Positions 1 through 8,321 of a DNA stretch of 64,000 bases are shown piece after piece (position 1 is the first letter of the stretch; each line of letters starts with the position of its first letter). Source of the stretch: Burkholderiales bacterium (lineage in GTDB: Bacteria > Pseudomonadota > Gammaproteobacteria > Burkholderiales > SG8-39). The notes below the pieces were generated by a model. That model saw only the letters and a list, made by a program, of their open reading frames with translations, did no database searches and was not told where the DNA came from. The position numbers and the translations under genes are program-made. Location: the NCBI GenBank assembly GCA_026417035.1, contig JAOAEA010000002.1:1-64000 (forward strand), in the 5' to 3' direction.

Positions 1-1
1 C

Positions 2-250
2 GCGACGACGCCCCTGATCCCCGCCGTGCTCGTGCGCGACGCGCTCGCCGCGGAGCCCGCCGGCCTCACGCCCCTCGACGAAGCGAAGCGCGCGTTCGAA
101 CGCGACTATCTCGTGCGCCTACTCAAGATCACGCGCGGCCGGGTCACGCACGCCGCGCGGCTCGCGCAGCGCAACCGCACCGAGTTCTACAAGCTCCTCG
201 AGCGCCACGGCCTCGAGCCCGGGATGTTCAAGCAGGCGGACGAACGATGA
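2..250 (+). CDS. NtrC-family sigma-54-dependent response regulator, C-terminal end (GlrR/QseF-like), 5' truncated
   Basis: The window opens inside this gene, so only about 82 C-terminal residues are visible. They form a Fis-type helix-turn-helix: a conserved lead-in (AKRAFERDYLVRLL), then helices containing GRVTHAARLAQRNRTEFYKL and a short tail. The RNRTEFYKLL recognition helix is typical of the GlrR/QseF branch of sigma-54 activators. Receiver and AAA+ domains would lie upstream and are not seen. Family members bind enhancer sites and drive sigma-54 RNA polymerase. A near-consensus sigma-54 promoter lies about 670 bases downstream and is a natural candidate target. The stop codon overlaps the ATG of the next gene (ATGA), so the two are probably co-transcribed. 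Confidence 0.85.
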   Translation, partial: ATTPLIPAVLVRDALAAEPAGLTPLDEAKRAFERDYLVRLLKITRGRVTHAARLAQRNRTEFYKLLERHGLEPGMFKQADER

Positions 251-570
251 CCGGGCGAGCCGCCTCGCGCCGGTCCGGCACGGTCGTTGCGTCGCGCCCG
301 GGCGTGTCCCGCACCTCCGGCGTCTTCGTGGTGCTCGCCCTCGCGGCCGCGGCTGCAGGCTGCGCCGACACGCCGGCGCGCGGCCGCGAGCCCGAGCCGA
401 CGGGCGTCTCGCGCACGCTCAACCTCTCGGGTTTCCCGGTCGAGTACCGGCGCGCGTTCGAGGACGGCTGCACGGCGGCGAAGCGCAACAACCCCGCGTC
501 ACGGCCGCGCGGCGACGGCCCCGAGGCGCAGGGCTGGAACGACGGCTACGCTTACTGCCGTCCGCGCTGA
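247..570 (+). CDS. Small predicted lipoprotein, function unknown
   Basis: This is a 107-residue protein. A basic N-terminus is followed by a hydrophobic stretch (FVVLALAAAAAGC) that ends in a lipobox-like AAGC near residue 39, so it is probably exported and lipidated. The mature part is about 68 residues, polar, with two further cysteines (EDGC, YCRPR) that could pair. The ATG overlaps the stop of the regulator upstream by four bases, which suggests translational coupling. The E. coli glrK-qseG-glrR locus also carries a lipoprotein gene, but position and length differ and I see no clear homology to QseG. I do not recognise the family. Confidence 0.6.
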   Translation: MTGRAASRRSGTVVASRPGVSRTSGVFVVLALAAAAAGCADTPARGREPEPTGVSRTLNLSGFPVEYRRAFEDGCTAAKRNNPASRPRGDGPEAQGWNDGYAYCRPR

Positions 571-918
571 CGGCGCTCGCCCGGCGCGCGGCGGGCCGCG
601 TGTCGTGCGCCACCGACAAGGCTTTGCCCTGACAGGCCGCTGAGCCTTGCGTCGCGGGCGTCGGGCCGTGGCGACGACTGCGCGCGAGCGAGGCCGCGCG
701 CCCGCACCTCTCGGCCCCATTCTGGACGACCACGCCTCGACACATAGCATGCAGGGAGCGCAGAGGGACGCAGGGGAGGGCCGGTCTTCCGTGGGGCGGT
801 GCCGACGCGTGCGGCGTCGCCCAGAGGCGGGTCGCATCGCGTCGGACTCGCGTCCCTTCTTCTGCGGCCGCTGCGTTGCAGCTTCCGACTGCCTGATCGC
901 CGGAGGCTCGCGGCGCAC
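571..918. other. Intergenic region without a recognisable gene
   Basis: About 350 bases lie between the small lipoprotein and the sigma-54 promoter. Both strands have open frames, but their translations are arginine- and alanine-rich in the way expected of GC-rich non-coding DNA. Enhancer sites for the regulator at the window start would be expected here; I could not identify a convincing repeated palindrome by eye. Confidence 0.5.
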
Positions 919-934
919 TGGCACGCGCCTTGCA
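919..934 (+). promoter_or_regulatory. Sigma-54 (RpoN) -24/-12 promoter
   Basis: The sequence TGGCACGCGCCTTGCA contains the -24 element TGGCAC and the -12 element TTGC, with GG and GC separated by exactly ten bases as RpoN requires. Transcription would start near 945, about 22 bases before the GTG of the next gene. The end of an NtrC-type activator gene lies just upstream. Confidence 0.75.
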
Positions 935-966
935 ATGGGGCGGGCAGCATCATCGGTCCCGCCCCC

Positions 967-1407
967 GTGGAAGCCAGACGAGGCCAACGCGTTTCCCCGC
1001 TCGTCGCCGGCGCGGCCGCGTCGATCGCCGTCGCGAGCCTCGCGGTTGCGGCGGCCGTCACCGGGCTCCTTCCGGCGGCCCGCCCGGGCGGCGCCGATGC
1101 GCTCGCGCGCGCCGACACGCGCAAGGCGGCGATCGCCGCCGAGGTAGGCTGCGCCACGTGCGGCGTCGTCGATTCGGTGCGCGCCGTCAGAACGCGCGGC
1201 GAGGGCACCGGCTTCGGCGCGGTCGCGGACGATGAGGCCGGGAAGACCGTGCGCAGCCGGACCGTGTATCGCGTGACGGTGCGCATGGACGACGGCTCGT
1301 GGCGCACCTTCTCGCAGCCCGCCGCATGGCGCCCGGGCGAGCGGGTGCGCGTGGTGGACGGGAGCCTCGTCGCGGCGGACGGCCCCCAGGAGGGCCGCGC
1401 GCGCTAG
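967..1407 (+). CDS. Small membrane-anchored protein, possibly related to glycine-zipper outer-membrane proteins
   Basis: The likely product is 146 residues from a GTG, the first plausible in-frame start after the sigma-54 promoter; no clear Shine-Dalgarno is visible. The N-terminus has one long hydrophobic stretch (about residues 10-35, VSPLVAGAAASIAVASLAVAAAV) that could be an uncleaved anchor or signal. The rest carries CATCGVVDSVRAV and a late YRVTVRMDDGSWRTFSQ segment. These resemble the flanks of glycine-zipper 2TM proteins, where a zipper sits between them; here the zipper itself is missing. The protein may be periplasmic and facing a stress-type regulon. Function is unknown. A strong terminator follows at 1505. 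Confidence 0.6.
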   Translation: MEARRGQRVSPLVAGAAASIAVASLAVAAAVTGLLPAARPGGADALARADTRKAAIAAEVGCATCGVVDSVRAVRTRGEGTGFGAVADDEAGKTVRSRTVYRVTVRMDDGSWRTFSQPAAWRPGERVRVVDGSLVAADGPQEGRAR

Positions 1408-1504
1408 AGGCGGAGAACTCGCGCGGTGCCCGCCCGCTGGCGCGCGCCCGCACACCGAACGACCCGCGCGGGCGAGGCGAGCCCGCGACGCGTTCCTCCC
1501 CGTT

Positions 1505-1539
1505 GGCCCGCCTGCACCTCCCGGCGGGCCTCTTTTTTT
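1505..1539 (+). terminator. Rho-independent terminator
   Basis: A perfect 8-bp stem, GGCCCGCC at 1505-1512 and GGCGGGCC at 1523-1530, with a 10-base loop, is followed by TCTTTTTTT. The U-run is on the plus strand, so it ends the transcript coming from the sigma-54 promoter, ahead of the convergent thyA. Confidence 0.85.
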
Positions 1540-1576
1540 CCGGGCTGCCGCTCGCGCGTCGGCGTCCCCGCCGGGC

Positions 1577-2386
1577 TCAGACCGCGATCGGCGCGCGGAT
1601 CGCCGGGTGCGGCTCGTAGCCCTCGAGGGTGAAGTCGGCGTAGTCGAAGCCGAAGATGTCGCGCACCGCCGGATTGAGCCGCAGGCGCGGGAAGGGCCGT
1701 GGCGTGCGCGCGAGCTGCTCGCGCGCCTGGTCGAGGTGGTTCAGGTAGAGGTGCGCGTCGCCGAGCGTGTGCACGAACTCGCCGGGTGCGAGCCCCGTCA
1801 CCTGCGCGACCATGAGCGTGAGCAGCGAATAGGACGCGATGTTGAAGGGCACCCCGAGGAAGATGTCGGCGCTCCGCTGGTAGAGCTGGCAGGAGAGCTC
1901 TCCGCGCGCGACATAGAACTGGAAGAGCGCATGGCAGGGCGGGAGCGCCATCCTGTCCACCTCGCCGGGGTTCCAGGCCGTGACGATGTGGCGGCGCGAG
2001 TCCGGATTGCGGCGGATCGACTCGACCCCCCTGGCGATCTGGTCGATCTCGCGCTTCGGATCCTCGGGCGTCGGCGCCGGCCAGTGCCGCCACTGGTGCC
2101 CGTACACCGGCCCGAGCTCGCCCGAGGCGTCGGCCCATTCGTCCCAGATGGTGACGCCGCGCTCCTGGAGCCAGCGCACGTTGGTCGAGCCGTTCAGGAA
2201 CCAGAGGAGCTCGTAGGCGATCGACTTGAAGTGCAGCTTCTTCGTGGTGAGCAGCGGGAAGCTCGTGCGCAGGTCGAAGCGCATCTGCCAGCCGAAGATC
2301 GAGAGCGTCCCGGTGCCGGTGCGGTCGGTCTTCTCGTGCCCGCGCTCGAGCACGTGGCGCATGAGGTCGAGGTAAGCCTGTTCCAT
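1577..2386 (-). CDS. thyA: Thymidylate synthase
   Basis: The enzyme methylates dUMP to dTMP using methylene-tetrahydrofolate, in the cytoplasm. The 269-residue product is close to the usual 264. Visible family signatures are the [19 protein letters not shown] phosphate loop near residue 21, WDEWAD near 81, and the catalytic cysteine in [13 protein letters not shown] (about Cys151). [20 protein letters not shown] near the C-terminus is also typical, and the product ends PAIRAPIAV. The gene lies 72 bases downstream of the receiver-kinase gene on the same strand and converges on the terminated small gene at 967-1407. Nothing appears broken. Confidence 0.97.
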   Translation of the reverse strand: MEQAYLDLMRHVLERGHEKTDRTGTGTLSIFGWQMRFDLRTSFPLLTTKKLHFKSIAYELLWFLNGSTNVRWLQERGVTIWDEWADASGELGPVYGHQWRHWPAPTPEDPKREIDQIARGVESIRRNPDSRRHIVTAWNPGEVDRMALPPCHALFQFYVARGELSCQLYQRSADIFLGVPFNIASYSLLTLMVAQVTGLAPGEFVHTLGDAHLYLNHLDQAREQLARTPRPFPRLRLNPAVRDIFGFDYADFTLEGYEPHPAIRAPIAV

Positions 2387-2458
2387 CCGGGGTCCGCGGC
2401 GGTCGGTGCGGCGCGTAGGATACGCCGCACGCGCCGCGCGTGCAGAGGCCGCGCGCCC

Positions 2459-3700
2459 TCAGTGCGCGATGTAGGCGAAGAGCTCGCGCGCCGACTGGAA
2501 GCGCTCCTCGGGCTTCTTCGCGAGCAGCCGGTCGACGATCGGCTGGTAGCCGGCGAGCCGCTGCGGCAGGCGCGGGATCGCGCCGTGCACGTGCTGGTAC
2601 GCGAGCGCCGGCGCGTTGTCGCCGCTGAAGGGCACCTCGCCGGTGAGCATCTCCCAGAAGATCACGCCGGCGCTGTAGAGGTCGCCGAGCGGCCCGTGCG
2701 GCTGGCCGAGGCACTGCTCCGGGCTCATGTAGAGCGGCGTCGCGAACACCATGCCGCGCTGGGTGAGGGTCGTGGTCGCGTCGAGCTCGCGCGCCAGGCC
2801 GAAGTCGAGGATCGCGACCTTGTGGTTCTCGCGGTACATGATGTTCTGCGGCTTGAGGTCGCGGTGCACGACGCCGGCCGAGTGCACCGCGTCGAGCGCC
2901 TTGGCGATCTGCGCGAGGATCTTGAGCGCCGCCATCGAGGTCATGCGCTTGGCGATGTGCTGCTTCAGGTCCCCGCCCGGGAAGTACTCCATCGCGAAGT
3001 AGGCGTGCCGCGCGGTGACGCCCTGGTCGAAGATCGCCACCACGTTCTCGTCGCGGATGCGGCTCAGGATGCGGTACTCGCGCAGGAAGCGCTCCCGGAA
3101 CTGCGGGTCGGCGTGCAGGCGCGGGTCGAGCACCTTCAGGACGAGCTGCAGCCGGTCCGCCTGGCGCTCGGCGAGATAGACCTTCGACATCCCGCCGCGG
3201 CCGATCTCGCGCAGGATCGCGTAGCCGGGAATGTCGACGGCGTCGTCGCCGACGGGCTTGCCGATGCTCGTGACCGGGAGCGGCTGCGTGATCGCGAGGC
3301 TCGCCAGGTCGCGCCGCGGCTGCGAGCCCTCGAGGATCGCCTCGCGGATCGCGGCGGCGAGGCGCCGCGCGTCGAGCGCGTCCTTCGGCACGTAATCGGC
3401 GGCGCCCGACTTCACCGCGCGCACCGCGTTCTCCTCGCCGCCCGAGTCGGCGAGCATCACCGCCGGCGGTGCGGCCGGGTTCTCGCGGAAGTCGCGCAGC
3501 CACGCGAAGCCGTCGGCCTGCGGCGCGGGCGCCTCGTCGAGCAGCATCACGTCGTAGCGGCGCCAGTCGAAGCTCGGCCCCGGCTTGCCGTAGGCGACCG
3601 GGTCCCAGCTGTCCACCTCGGCCTCCGGCAGCGCCTCGCGCAGCATCTGCCGCAGCCGCAGCCGGAAGAAGTCCGAGTCGTCGATGAGCAGGATGCGCAC
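2459..3700 (-). CDS. Response-regulator receiver domain fused to a Ser/Thr protein kinase
   Basis: The protein has 413 residues. Residues 1-125 form a CheY-like receiver: acidic pair DD at 7-8, phospho-acceptor Asp55 in VMLLDEAP, Ser86 at the switch position and Lys106 in YVPKD. After a linker (126-155), residues 160-413 are a Hanks-type kinase. It has the glycine loop GRGGMSKVY, ATP-anchoring Lys189, catalytic HRDLKPQN (Asp281), DFG at 299-301 and SPEQ in the activation segment. No membrane segment or PASTA domain follows, so it should be soluble. All catalytic residues are present in both halves, suggesting that a histidine kinase could gate Ser/Thr phosphorylation. The DUF2784 gene lies 29 bases upstream. 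Targets cannot be told from sequence. Confidence 0.93.
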   Translation of the reverse strand: MRILLIDDSDFFRLRLRQMLREALPEAEVDSWDPVAYGKPGPSFDWRRYDVMLLDEAPAPQADGFAWLRDFRENPAAPPAVMLADSGGEENAVRAVKSGAADYVPKDALDARRLAAAIREAILEGSQPRRDLASLAITQPLPVTSIGKPVGDDAVDIPGYAILREIGRGGMSKVYLAERQADRLQLVLKVLDPRLHADPQFRERFLREYRILSRIRDENVVAIFDQGVTARHAYFAMEYFPGGDLKQHIAKRMTSMAALKILAQIAKALDAVHSAGVVHRDLKPQNIMYRENHKVAILDFGLARELDATTTLTQRGMVFATPLYMSPEQCLGQPHGPLGDLYSAGVIFWEMLTGEVPFSGDNAPALAYQHVHGAIPRLPQRLAGYQPIVDRLLAKKPEERFQSARELFAYIAH

Positions 3701-3729
3701 GGGTCAGCGCCGGCTCGGGCGCGCCGCCC

Positions 3730-4113
3730 TCAGCGCGCCCGGGGCCGCGGCGGCCACAGGCGCCAGGCCGCCGCGACCGCGGCGGCGAAGAGGACGTAGG
3801 CGAGCGTGAAGGCCCATTCGGGGAAGTCGTAGTAAAGGAGCCGGCCGACCCAACGGCCGACGAAGCTCGTGCTGCCGCCCTCGGCGCGTCGGAGCGCATC
3901 CTCCCAGAGGGTCAGCGGGCAGGCCATGCCCGCAACCGATTCTCCGGCAACGAAAAGTATCGCGGCGAGGTGGGCGAGCCGGAAGGAAGGATTGCGCACC
4001 CATCCCCACCCCGCGACCCCACCGGCGACGATGAGGGCGAAGCCGCCCACCACGAAGAGCACGAAAGCGAAGTGGGCGAGGAGGACCGCGTCGGCGGCGA
4101 GCGCACGGTCCAC
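3730..4113 (-). CDS. DUF2784 family inner-membrane protein
   Basis: This 127-residue protein has four hydrophobic segments: about residues 8-35 (AVLLAHFAFVLFVVGGFALIVAGG), 45-62, a region around 85-95, and 98-120. The layout and the motifs HFAFVLFVVGG and ACPLTLWE are typical of DUF2784, a small membrane family of unknown role. It lies between the sulfurtransferase and receiver-kinase genes on the minus strand with short gaps of 25 and 29 bases, so the three are probably in one transcript with thyA. No enzymatic residues can be proposed. Confidence 0.85.
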   Translation of the reverse strand: MDRALAADAVLLAHFAFVLFVVGGFALIVAGGVAGWGWVRNPSFRLAHLAAILFVAGESVAGMACPLTLWEDALRRAEGGSTSFVGRWVGRLLYYDFPEWAFTLAYVLFAAAVAAAWRLWPPRPRAR

Positions 4114-4138
4114 GGCCCGCCCGTTTCCCCGGGGGCCG

Positions 4139-4993
4139 TCAGGGCGCGGCGCCGGTCGCGCGCGGACGCGCGGGGTCGGCGCACCACTCGCTCCAGGAGC
4201 CCACGTAGAGCCGTCCCGGCGCGAGGCCCGCGACCTCCATCGCGAGCTGGTTGAGGCACGCCGACACGCCCGAGCCGCACTGGTGGATGACGCGCTCGGG
4301 CGGCACGTCGCGAAGGAGCGCCGCGAGCTCGGCGCGCAGGGTCGGCGGATCCTTGAACGTGCCGTCGGCCGCGAGGTTGTCGCGGAAGAAGCGGTTCACG
4401 GCGCCGGGGATGTGGCCCGCGGCGGGGTCGATCGTCTCGGCTTCGCCGCGGTAGCGCTCGGCCGAGCGCGCATCGAGGACGAGGTACCAGGGGTCGCGCA
4501 AGTGCAGGGCGACGAAGTCCGTGTCCACCACGGCCGGCCGCGGCGTCGCCCGATACACCGTCGGCGCGGGCACGGGGATCTCGGCCGTCTCCGGATAGTC
4601 GTCGCGCAACCACTTCGCCCAGCCCCCGTCGAGCACCGCGACCGCCTCGTGGCCGAGCCAGTGTTTCAGCATCCACCACAGGCGCGAGCAGATGCCGCCG
4701 CCCTGCGCGTCGTAAACGACCACCTGCTTGCCGGGGTCGATGCCGATCGCGCCGAGCTTCGCCATGAACGCGTCCGGGTCGGGCAGGGGATGGCGGCCGT
4801 TCGCCCCGGTCGTCGGGCCGGAGAGGTCGCGGTCGGCGTGTAGGAACCGCGCGCCGGGGATGTGCGACTTGCGGTAGGCGAGCTCCCCGGCGGCGGGGTT
4901 CGCGAGGTCGTGCCGGCAATCGACGACGACCCAGGCGGGATCGTCGAGATGGCGGGCGAGCTCTCCGGTGGGGACGAGGGTCGTGAAGCGCAT
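4139..4993 (-). CDS. sseA: Sulfurtransferase of the 3-mercaptopyruvate/thiosulfate (SseA) family
   Basis: The product is 284 residues from the ATG at 4993; the frame stays open further upstream but that part is antisense-like. It has two rhodanese domains. The inactive N-terminal one (about 5-130) has VVDCRHDL and HIPGARFLHAD. The catalytic one (about 150-280) has the active-site loop QCGSGVSAC with Cys239 as the sulfur carrier. The loop CGSGV(S/T)A is the 3-mercaptopyruvate type rather than the CRKGVTA of thiosulfate rhodaneses. The enzyme would move sulfane sulfur from mercaptopyruvate to thiols or cyanide in the cytoplasm. It is divergent from xseB, with a TATAGT -10 element 34 bases upstream of the start. 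Confidence 0.9.
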   Translation of the reverse strand: MRFTTLVPTGELARHLDDPAWVVVDCRHDLANPAAGELAYRKSHIPGARFLHADRDLSGPTTGANGRHPLPDPDAFMAKLGAIGIDPGKQVVVYDAQGGGICSRLWWMLKHWLGHEAVAVLDGGWAKWLRDDYPETAEIPVPAPTVYRATPRPAVVDTDFVALHLRDPWYLVLDARSAERYRGEAETIDPAAGHIPGAVNRFFRDNLAADGTFKDPPTLRAELAALLRDVPPERVIHQCGSGVSACLNQLAMEVAGLAPGRLYVGSWSEWCADPARPRATGAAP

Positions 4994-5026
4994 GGCCGCT
5001 CGCGGCGTTGGAAGCCGGGTCGGCCG

Positions 5027-5032
5027 ACTATA
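5027..5032 (-). promoter_or_regulatory. Probable -10 element for the sulfurtransferase operon
   Basis: On the minus strand this reads TATAGT, five of six to consensus, about 34 bases upstream of the sulfurtransferase ATG in the 150-base divergent gap with xseB. I see no good -35 at 16-18 bases. Confidence 0.4.
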
Positions 5033-5143
5033 GCCGCGCCGCCCGCGGCTGTCACCGTCGTGCGCGCGGGCCCGCAGGGGGGCGGTCCGCGAAGCGGTTC
5101 GTGCAATAATTCGAGCCCCTGCGATCACCCCTCGCGACGCCCG

Positions 5144-5395
5144 ATGCCCAAGGCCCCGCCCCCCGAAAGCGCGCCCGCGCCGCCCTCGTTCGAGGCCGCC
5201 CTCGGCGAGCTCGAGGCGATCGTCGCGCGCATGGAGTCGGGGGAGCTCGGGCTCGAGGAAGCGCTCGCCGCCCACAAGCGGGGCCTCGAGCTCGCGCGCT
5301 ACTGCCAGGGCGTGCTCGCCAAGGCGCAGCAGGACGTGCGCATCCTCGAGGAAGAGACGTTGAAGGCGTTCCCCGGTGGCGAGTCCGACGGCTGA
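5144..5395 (+). CDS. xseB: Exodeoxyribonuclease VII small subunit
   Basis: The 83-residue product matches the family length. The core FEAALGELEAIVARMESGEL, then LEEALAAHKRGLELARYCQ, is the XseB signature of two helices that coat the XseA catalytic subunit; together they degrade single-stranded DNA. A proline- and alanine-rich start of about 15 residues precedes it. The gene opens the xseB-ispA-dxs-folE2 run, and its last 20 bases overlap the start of ispA, so translation is probably coupled. The pairing of xseB with ispA and dxs is widespread in proteobacteria. xseA itself is not in the window. Confidence 0.95.
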   Translation: MPKAPPPESAPAPPSFEAALGELEAIVARMESGELGLEEALAAHKRGLELARYCQGVLAKAQQDVRILEEETLKAFPGGESDG

Positions 5396-6278
5396 CTTCG
5401 CCGCCTGGACCGCGGCCGTGCAAGCGCGCGTCGAGGCGGCGCTCGAGCGCGCGCTGCCCGCGGCCGGCCACCTCCCGGCGCGGCTGCACGAGGCGATGCG
5501 CTACGCGGTGCTCGGCGGCGGCAAGCGCGTGCGCCCGCTGCTCGTCTTCGCCGCGGGCGAGGCCACTGCCGCCGACGCCGCGCGCCTCGACATCGCCGCC
5601 TGCGCCGTCGAGCTCATCCACGCGTATTCGCTCGTCCACGACGACCTCCCCTGCATGGACGACGACGTCCTGCGGCGCGGCAAGCCGACGGTGCACGTCG
5701 AGTACGACGAGGCCACGGCGCTCCTCGTGGGCGACGCGCTGCAGTCGGCGGCGTTCGAGCTCCTCGCCGGCACCCCGGCCGCACGCGACGCGGCGACGCA
5801 GCTCGAGATGGTCCGCACGCTCGCGCTCGCCGCCGGCTCGCGCGGCATGGCGGGCGGACAGGCGATCGACCTCGCGTCGGTGGGACGTGCGCTCACCCTG
5901 CCCGAGCTCGAGCTCATGCACATCCACAAGACCGGCGCGCTGATCCGCGCGGCGGTCCGGCTCGGCGCGCTCGCCGGCGAGCCGCTCGCGCCGGAGCGCT
6001 TCGAGCGGCTCGACCGCTACGCCAAGTGCGTCGGCCTCGCGTTCCAGGTGGTGGACGACGTGCTCGACGCCGAGGCGAGCACCGCGACGCTCGGCAAGAC
6101 CGCCGGCAAGGACGCGGCCCAGGGCAAGCCGACCTACGTCTCGACCCTCGGGCGCGAGCGGGCGAAGGCGCTCGCCGGCGAGCTCAGGCGCGAGGCGCAC
6201 GCCGCGCTCGAAGGGTTGGGCGCCGCGGCGGGACGCCTCGCCGGGCTCGCCGACTTCATCGTCCTCAGGAAGTTCTGA
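5376..6278 (+). CDS. ispA: Farnesyl diphosphate synthase (short-chain (2E,6E) prenyltransferase)
   Basis: The 300-residue enzyme condenses isopentenyl diphosphate with DMAPP and GPP to give farnesyl diphosphate, feeding ubiquinone and undecaprenyl synthesis. The first aspartate-rich motif DDLPCMDDD is at about 89-97 and the second, DDVLD, at about 227-231; both bind Mg-diphosphate. GGGKRVRP near 47 and KTGALI near 185 are also family marks. It starts inside xseB (20-base overlap) and lies 33 bases before dxs, so one transcript probably supplies both precursor synthesis and chain elongation. Confidence 0.95.
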   Translation: MASPTADFAAWTAAVQARVEAALERALPAAGHLPARLHEAMRYAVLGGGKRVRPLLVFAAGEATAADAARLDIAACAVELIHAYSLVHDDLPCMDDDVLRRGKPTVHVEYDEATALLVGDALQSAAFELLAGTPAARDAATQLEMVRTLALAAGSRGMAGGQAIDLASVGRALTLPELELMHIHKTGALIRAAVRLGALAGEPLAPERFERLDRYAKCVGLAFQVVDDVLDAEASTATLGKTAGKDAAQGKPTYVSTLGRERAKALAGELRREAHAALEGLGAAAGRLAGLADFIVLRKF

Positions 6279-6311
6279 GAGCGGGCGGACACGACCACTC
6301 CCGGACCGCGG

Positions 6312-8180
6312 ATGTACGAGCTCCTCAAGACCATCGACGACCCGGCGACGCTGCGCAAGCTCGACCGCAAGGAGCTCCACCGCCTCGCCGACGAGCTCCG
6401 GCAGTTCGTTCTCGAGTCGGTGTCGAAGACCGGCGGGCACCTCTCGTCGAACCTCGGCACGGTCGAGCTCACCATCGCGCTGCACTACGTCTTCAACACG
6501 CCGCACGACCGCATCGTCTGGGACGTCGGCCACCAGACCTACCCGCACAAGATCCTCACCGGGCGCCGCGAGGCGATGGCGCGCCTGCGGATGTTCGGCG
6601 GCATCTCCGGCTTCCCGCGGCGCAAGGAGTCCGAATACGACACGTTCGGCACCGCGCACTCGTCCACCTCGATCTCGGCGGCGCTCGGCATGGCGGTCGC
6701 GGCGAAGAGAAAGGGCGAGAGCCGCCAGGTCGTGGCGGTGATCGGCGATGGCGCGATGTCGGCCGGCGAGGCCTTCGAGGCGATGAACAACGCCGGCGTG
6801 CTCGACACCGACCTCATCGTCGTGCTGAACGACAACGAGATGTCGATCTCGCCCGCGGTCGGCGGCCTCAACCGCTATCTCGCCCGGCTGATGTCGGGCC
6901 CGTACGTCGCGGCGCGCAAGGCGGGCGAGCGGCTCCTGAAGTCGATGCCGCACATGCTCGAGTTCGCCAAGCGCGTCGAGGGGCACGCGAAGGGCCTGGT
7001 GGTGCCCTCGACGCTCTTCGAGGAGTTCGGGTTCAACTACATCGGGCCGATCGACGGCCACGACCTCGAGTCGCTGATCCCGACGCTGCGGAACATCAAG
7101 TCGGCCAACGGCCCGCGCTTCCTGCACGTCGTCACGCGCAAGGGGCAGGGCTACAAGCTCGCGGAGGCCGACCCGGTCCTCTACCACGGCGTCTCGAAGT
7201 TCGAGCCGCAGTCCGGGATCGCCTCCGGCAAGGGCGGCGGCAAGCTCACCTACACCCAGGTGTTCGGCGACTGGCTGTGCGACATCGCCGCCGCCGACGA
7301 GCGCATCGTCGGCATCACCCCGGCGATGCGCGAGGGCTCCGGGCTCGTGCGCTTCGCGGCCGAGTATCCCGACCGCTATTTCGACGTCGGCATCGCCGAG
7401 CAGCACGCGGTGACGTTCGCCGCGGGCCTCGCCTGCGAGGGCCTGAAGCCGGTGGTCGCGATCTACTCGACGTTCCTGCAGCGCGCGTACGACCAGCTCA
7501 TCCACGACGTCTGCATCCAGACCCTGCCGGTGGTGTTCGCGCTCGACCGCGCCGGGCTGGTCGGCGCCGACGGCGCGACCCACCACGGCGCGTTCGATCT
7601 CTCGTTCCTCCGCTGCCTGCCGAACATGGTGGTCATGGCGCCGGCCGACGAGAACGAGTGCCGGCAGATGCTCTACACCGCGACGACGCTCGCGGGGCCC
7701 GCCGCGGTGCGCTACCCGCGCGGCAGCGGGACCGGCGCCGCGATCGAGGCGGAGATGCGCGCGCTTCCCGTCGGCAAGGGGGAGGTCCGGCGGACGGGCC
7801 GCGGGGTCGCGATCCTCGCCTTCGGCTCGATGTTGCGGACCGCGCTCGACGCGGCCGAGGAGCTCGACGCGACCGTGGCGAACATGCGCTTCGTGAAGCC
7901 GCTCGACGCCGCGCTCGCGCTCGAGCTCGCGCGCTCGCACGCCCTCGTGGTCACGATCGAGGAGAACGCGGTGATGGGCGGGGCCGGGAGCGCGGTCGCC
8001 GAGGCGCTCGCGGCGGCGGGCGTGAGCGTGCCGATCCTGCACCTCGGGCTGCCCGACGTCTTCATCGACCACGGCGACCAGGGGCAGCTCCTCGCTTCCG
8101 TCGGGCTGGACAAGGCGGGCGTCGTCGCCGCGATCCGCGCCCGGCTCCCCGGGAGCGGCCGCGCGATCCAGGCGGCCTGA
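6312..8180 (+). CDS. dxs: 1-deoxy-D-xylulose-5-phosphate synthase
   Basis: The enzyme joins pyruvate and glyceraldehyde 3-phosphate, using thiamine diphosphate, in the first step of the MEP isoprenoid pathway. The 622-residue length is standard. The TPP motif is [17 protein letters not shown] at about 150, with [12 protein letters not shown] near the N-terminus and [14 protein letters not shown]. The catalytic glutamate region [13 protein letters not shown] lies near 370 and the transketolase C-domain ([13 protein letters not shown]) near 505. It follows ispA by 33 bases and precedes folE2. Another MEP gene, ispH, is elsewhere in the window at 34.1 kb. Confidence 0.97.
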   Translation: MYELLKTIDDPATLRKLDRKELHRLADELRQFVLESVSKTGGHLSSNLGTVELTIALHYVFNTPHDRIVWDVGHQTYPHKILTGRREAMARLRMFGGISGFPRRKESEYDTFGTAHSSTSISAALGMAVAAKRKGESRQVVAVIGDGAMSAGEAFEAMNNAGVLDTDLIVVLNDNEMSISPAVGGLNRYLARLMSGPYVAARKAGERLLKSMPHMLEFAKRVEGHAKGLVVPSTLFEEFGFNYIGPIDGHDLESLIPTLRNIKSANGPRFLHVVTRKGQGYKLAEADPVLYHGVSKFEPQSGIASGKGGGKLTYTQVFGDWLCDIAAADERIVGITPAMREGSGLVRFAAEYPDRYFDVGIAEQHAVTFAAGLACEGLKPVVAIYSTFLQRAYDQLIHDVCIQTLPVVFALDRAGLVGADGATHHGAFDLSFLRCLPNMVVMAPADENECRQMLYTATTLAGPAAVRYPRGSGTGAAIEAEMRALPVGKGEVRRTGRGVAILAFGSMLRTALDAAEELDATVANMRFVKPLDAALALELARSHALVVTIEENAVMGGAGSAVAEALAAAGVSVPILHLGLPDVFIDHGDQGQLLASVGLDKAGVVAAIRARLPGSGRAIQAA

Positions 8181-8321
8181 GCAGCGCCCCCAGCCCGCGG
8201 GCGGGCGTCGCAAAGCCCATGATCCGCATGCGGTTTCGTCGTCGGAGCCGCACGCAGGGCGCGTGCTAAACTGCGCGCGTTTCCGCGCCGCCCGGCGCCG
8301 CGTCCCGTGAAAGGCCCCCCG

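Noticed and set aside
4994-5275. N-terminal extension of the sulfurtransferase.
   Set aside because: The added residues have no family match, run through the divergent promoter region and the xseB start, and ATG 4993 gives the usual family length.
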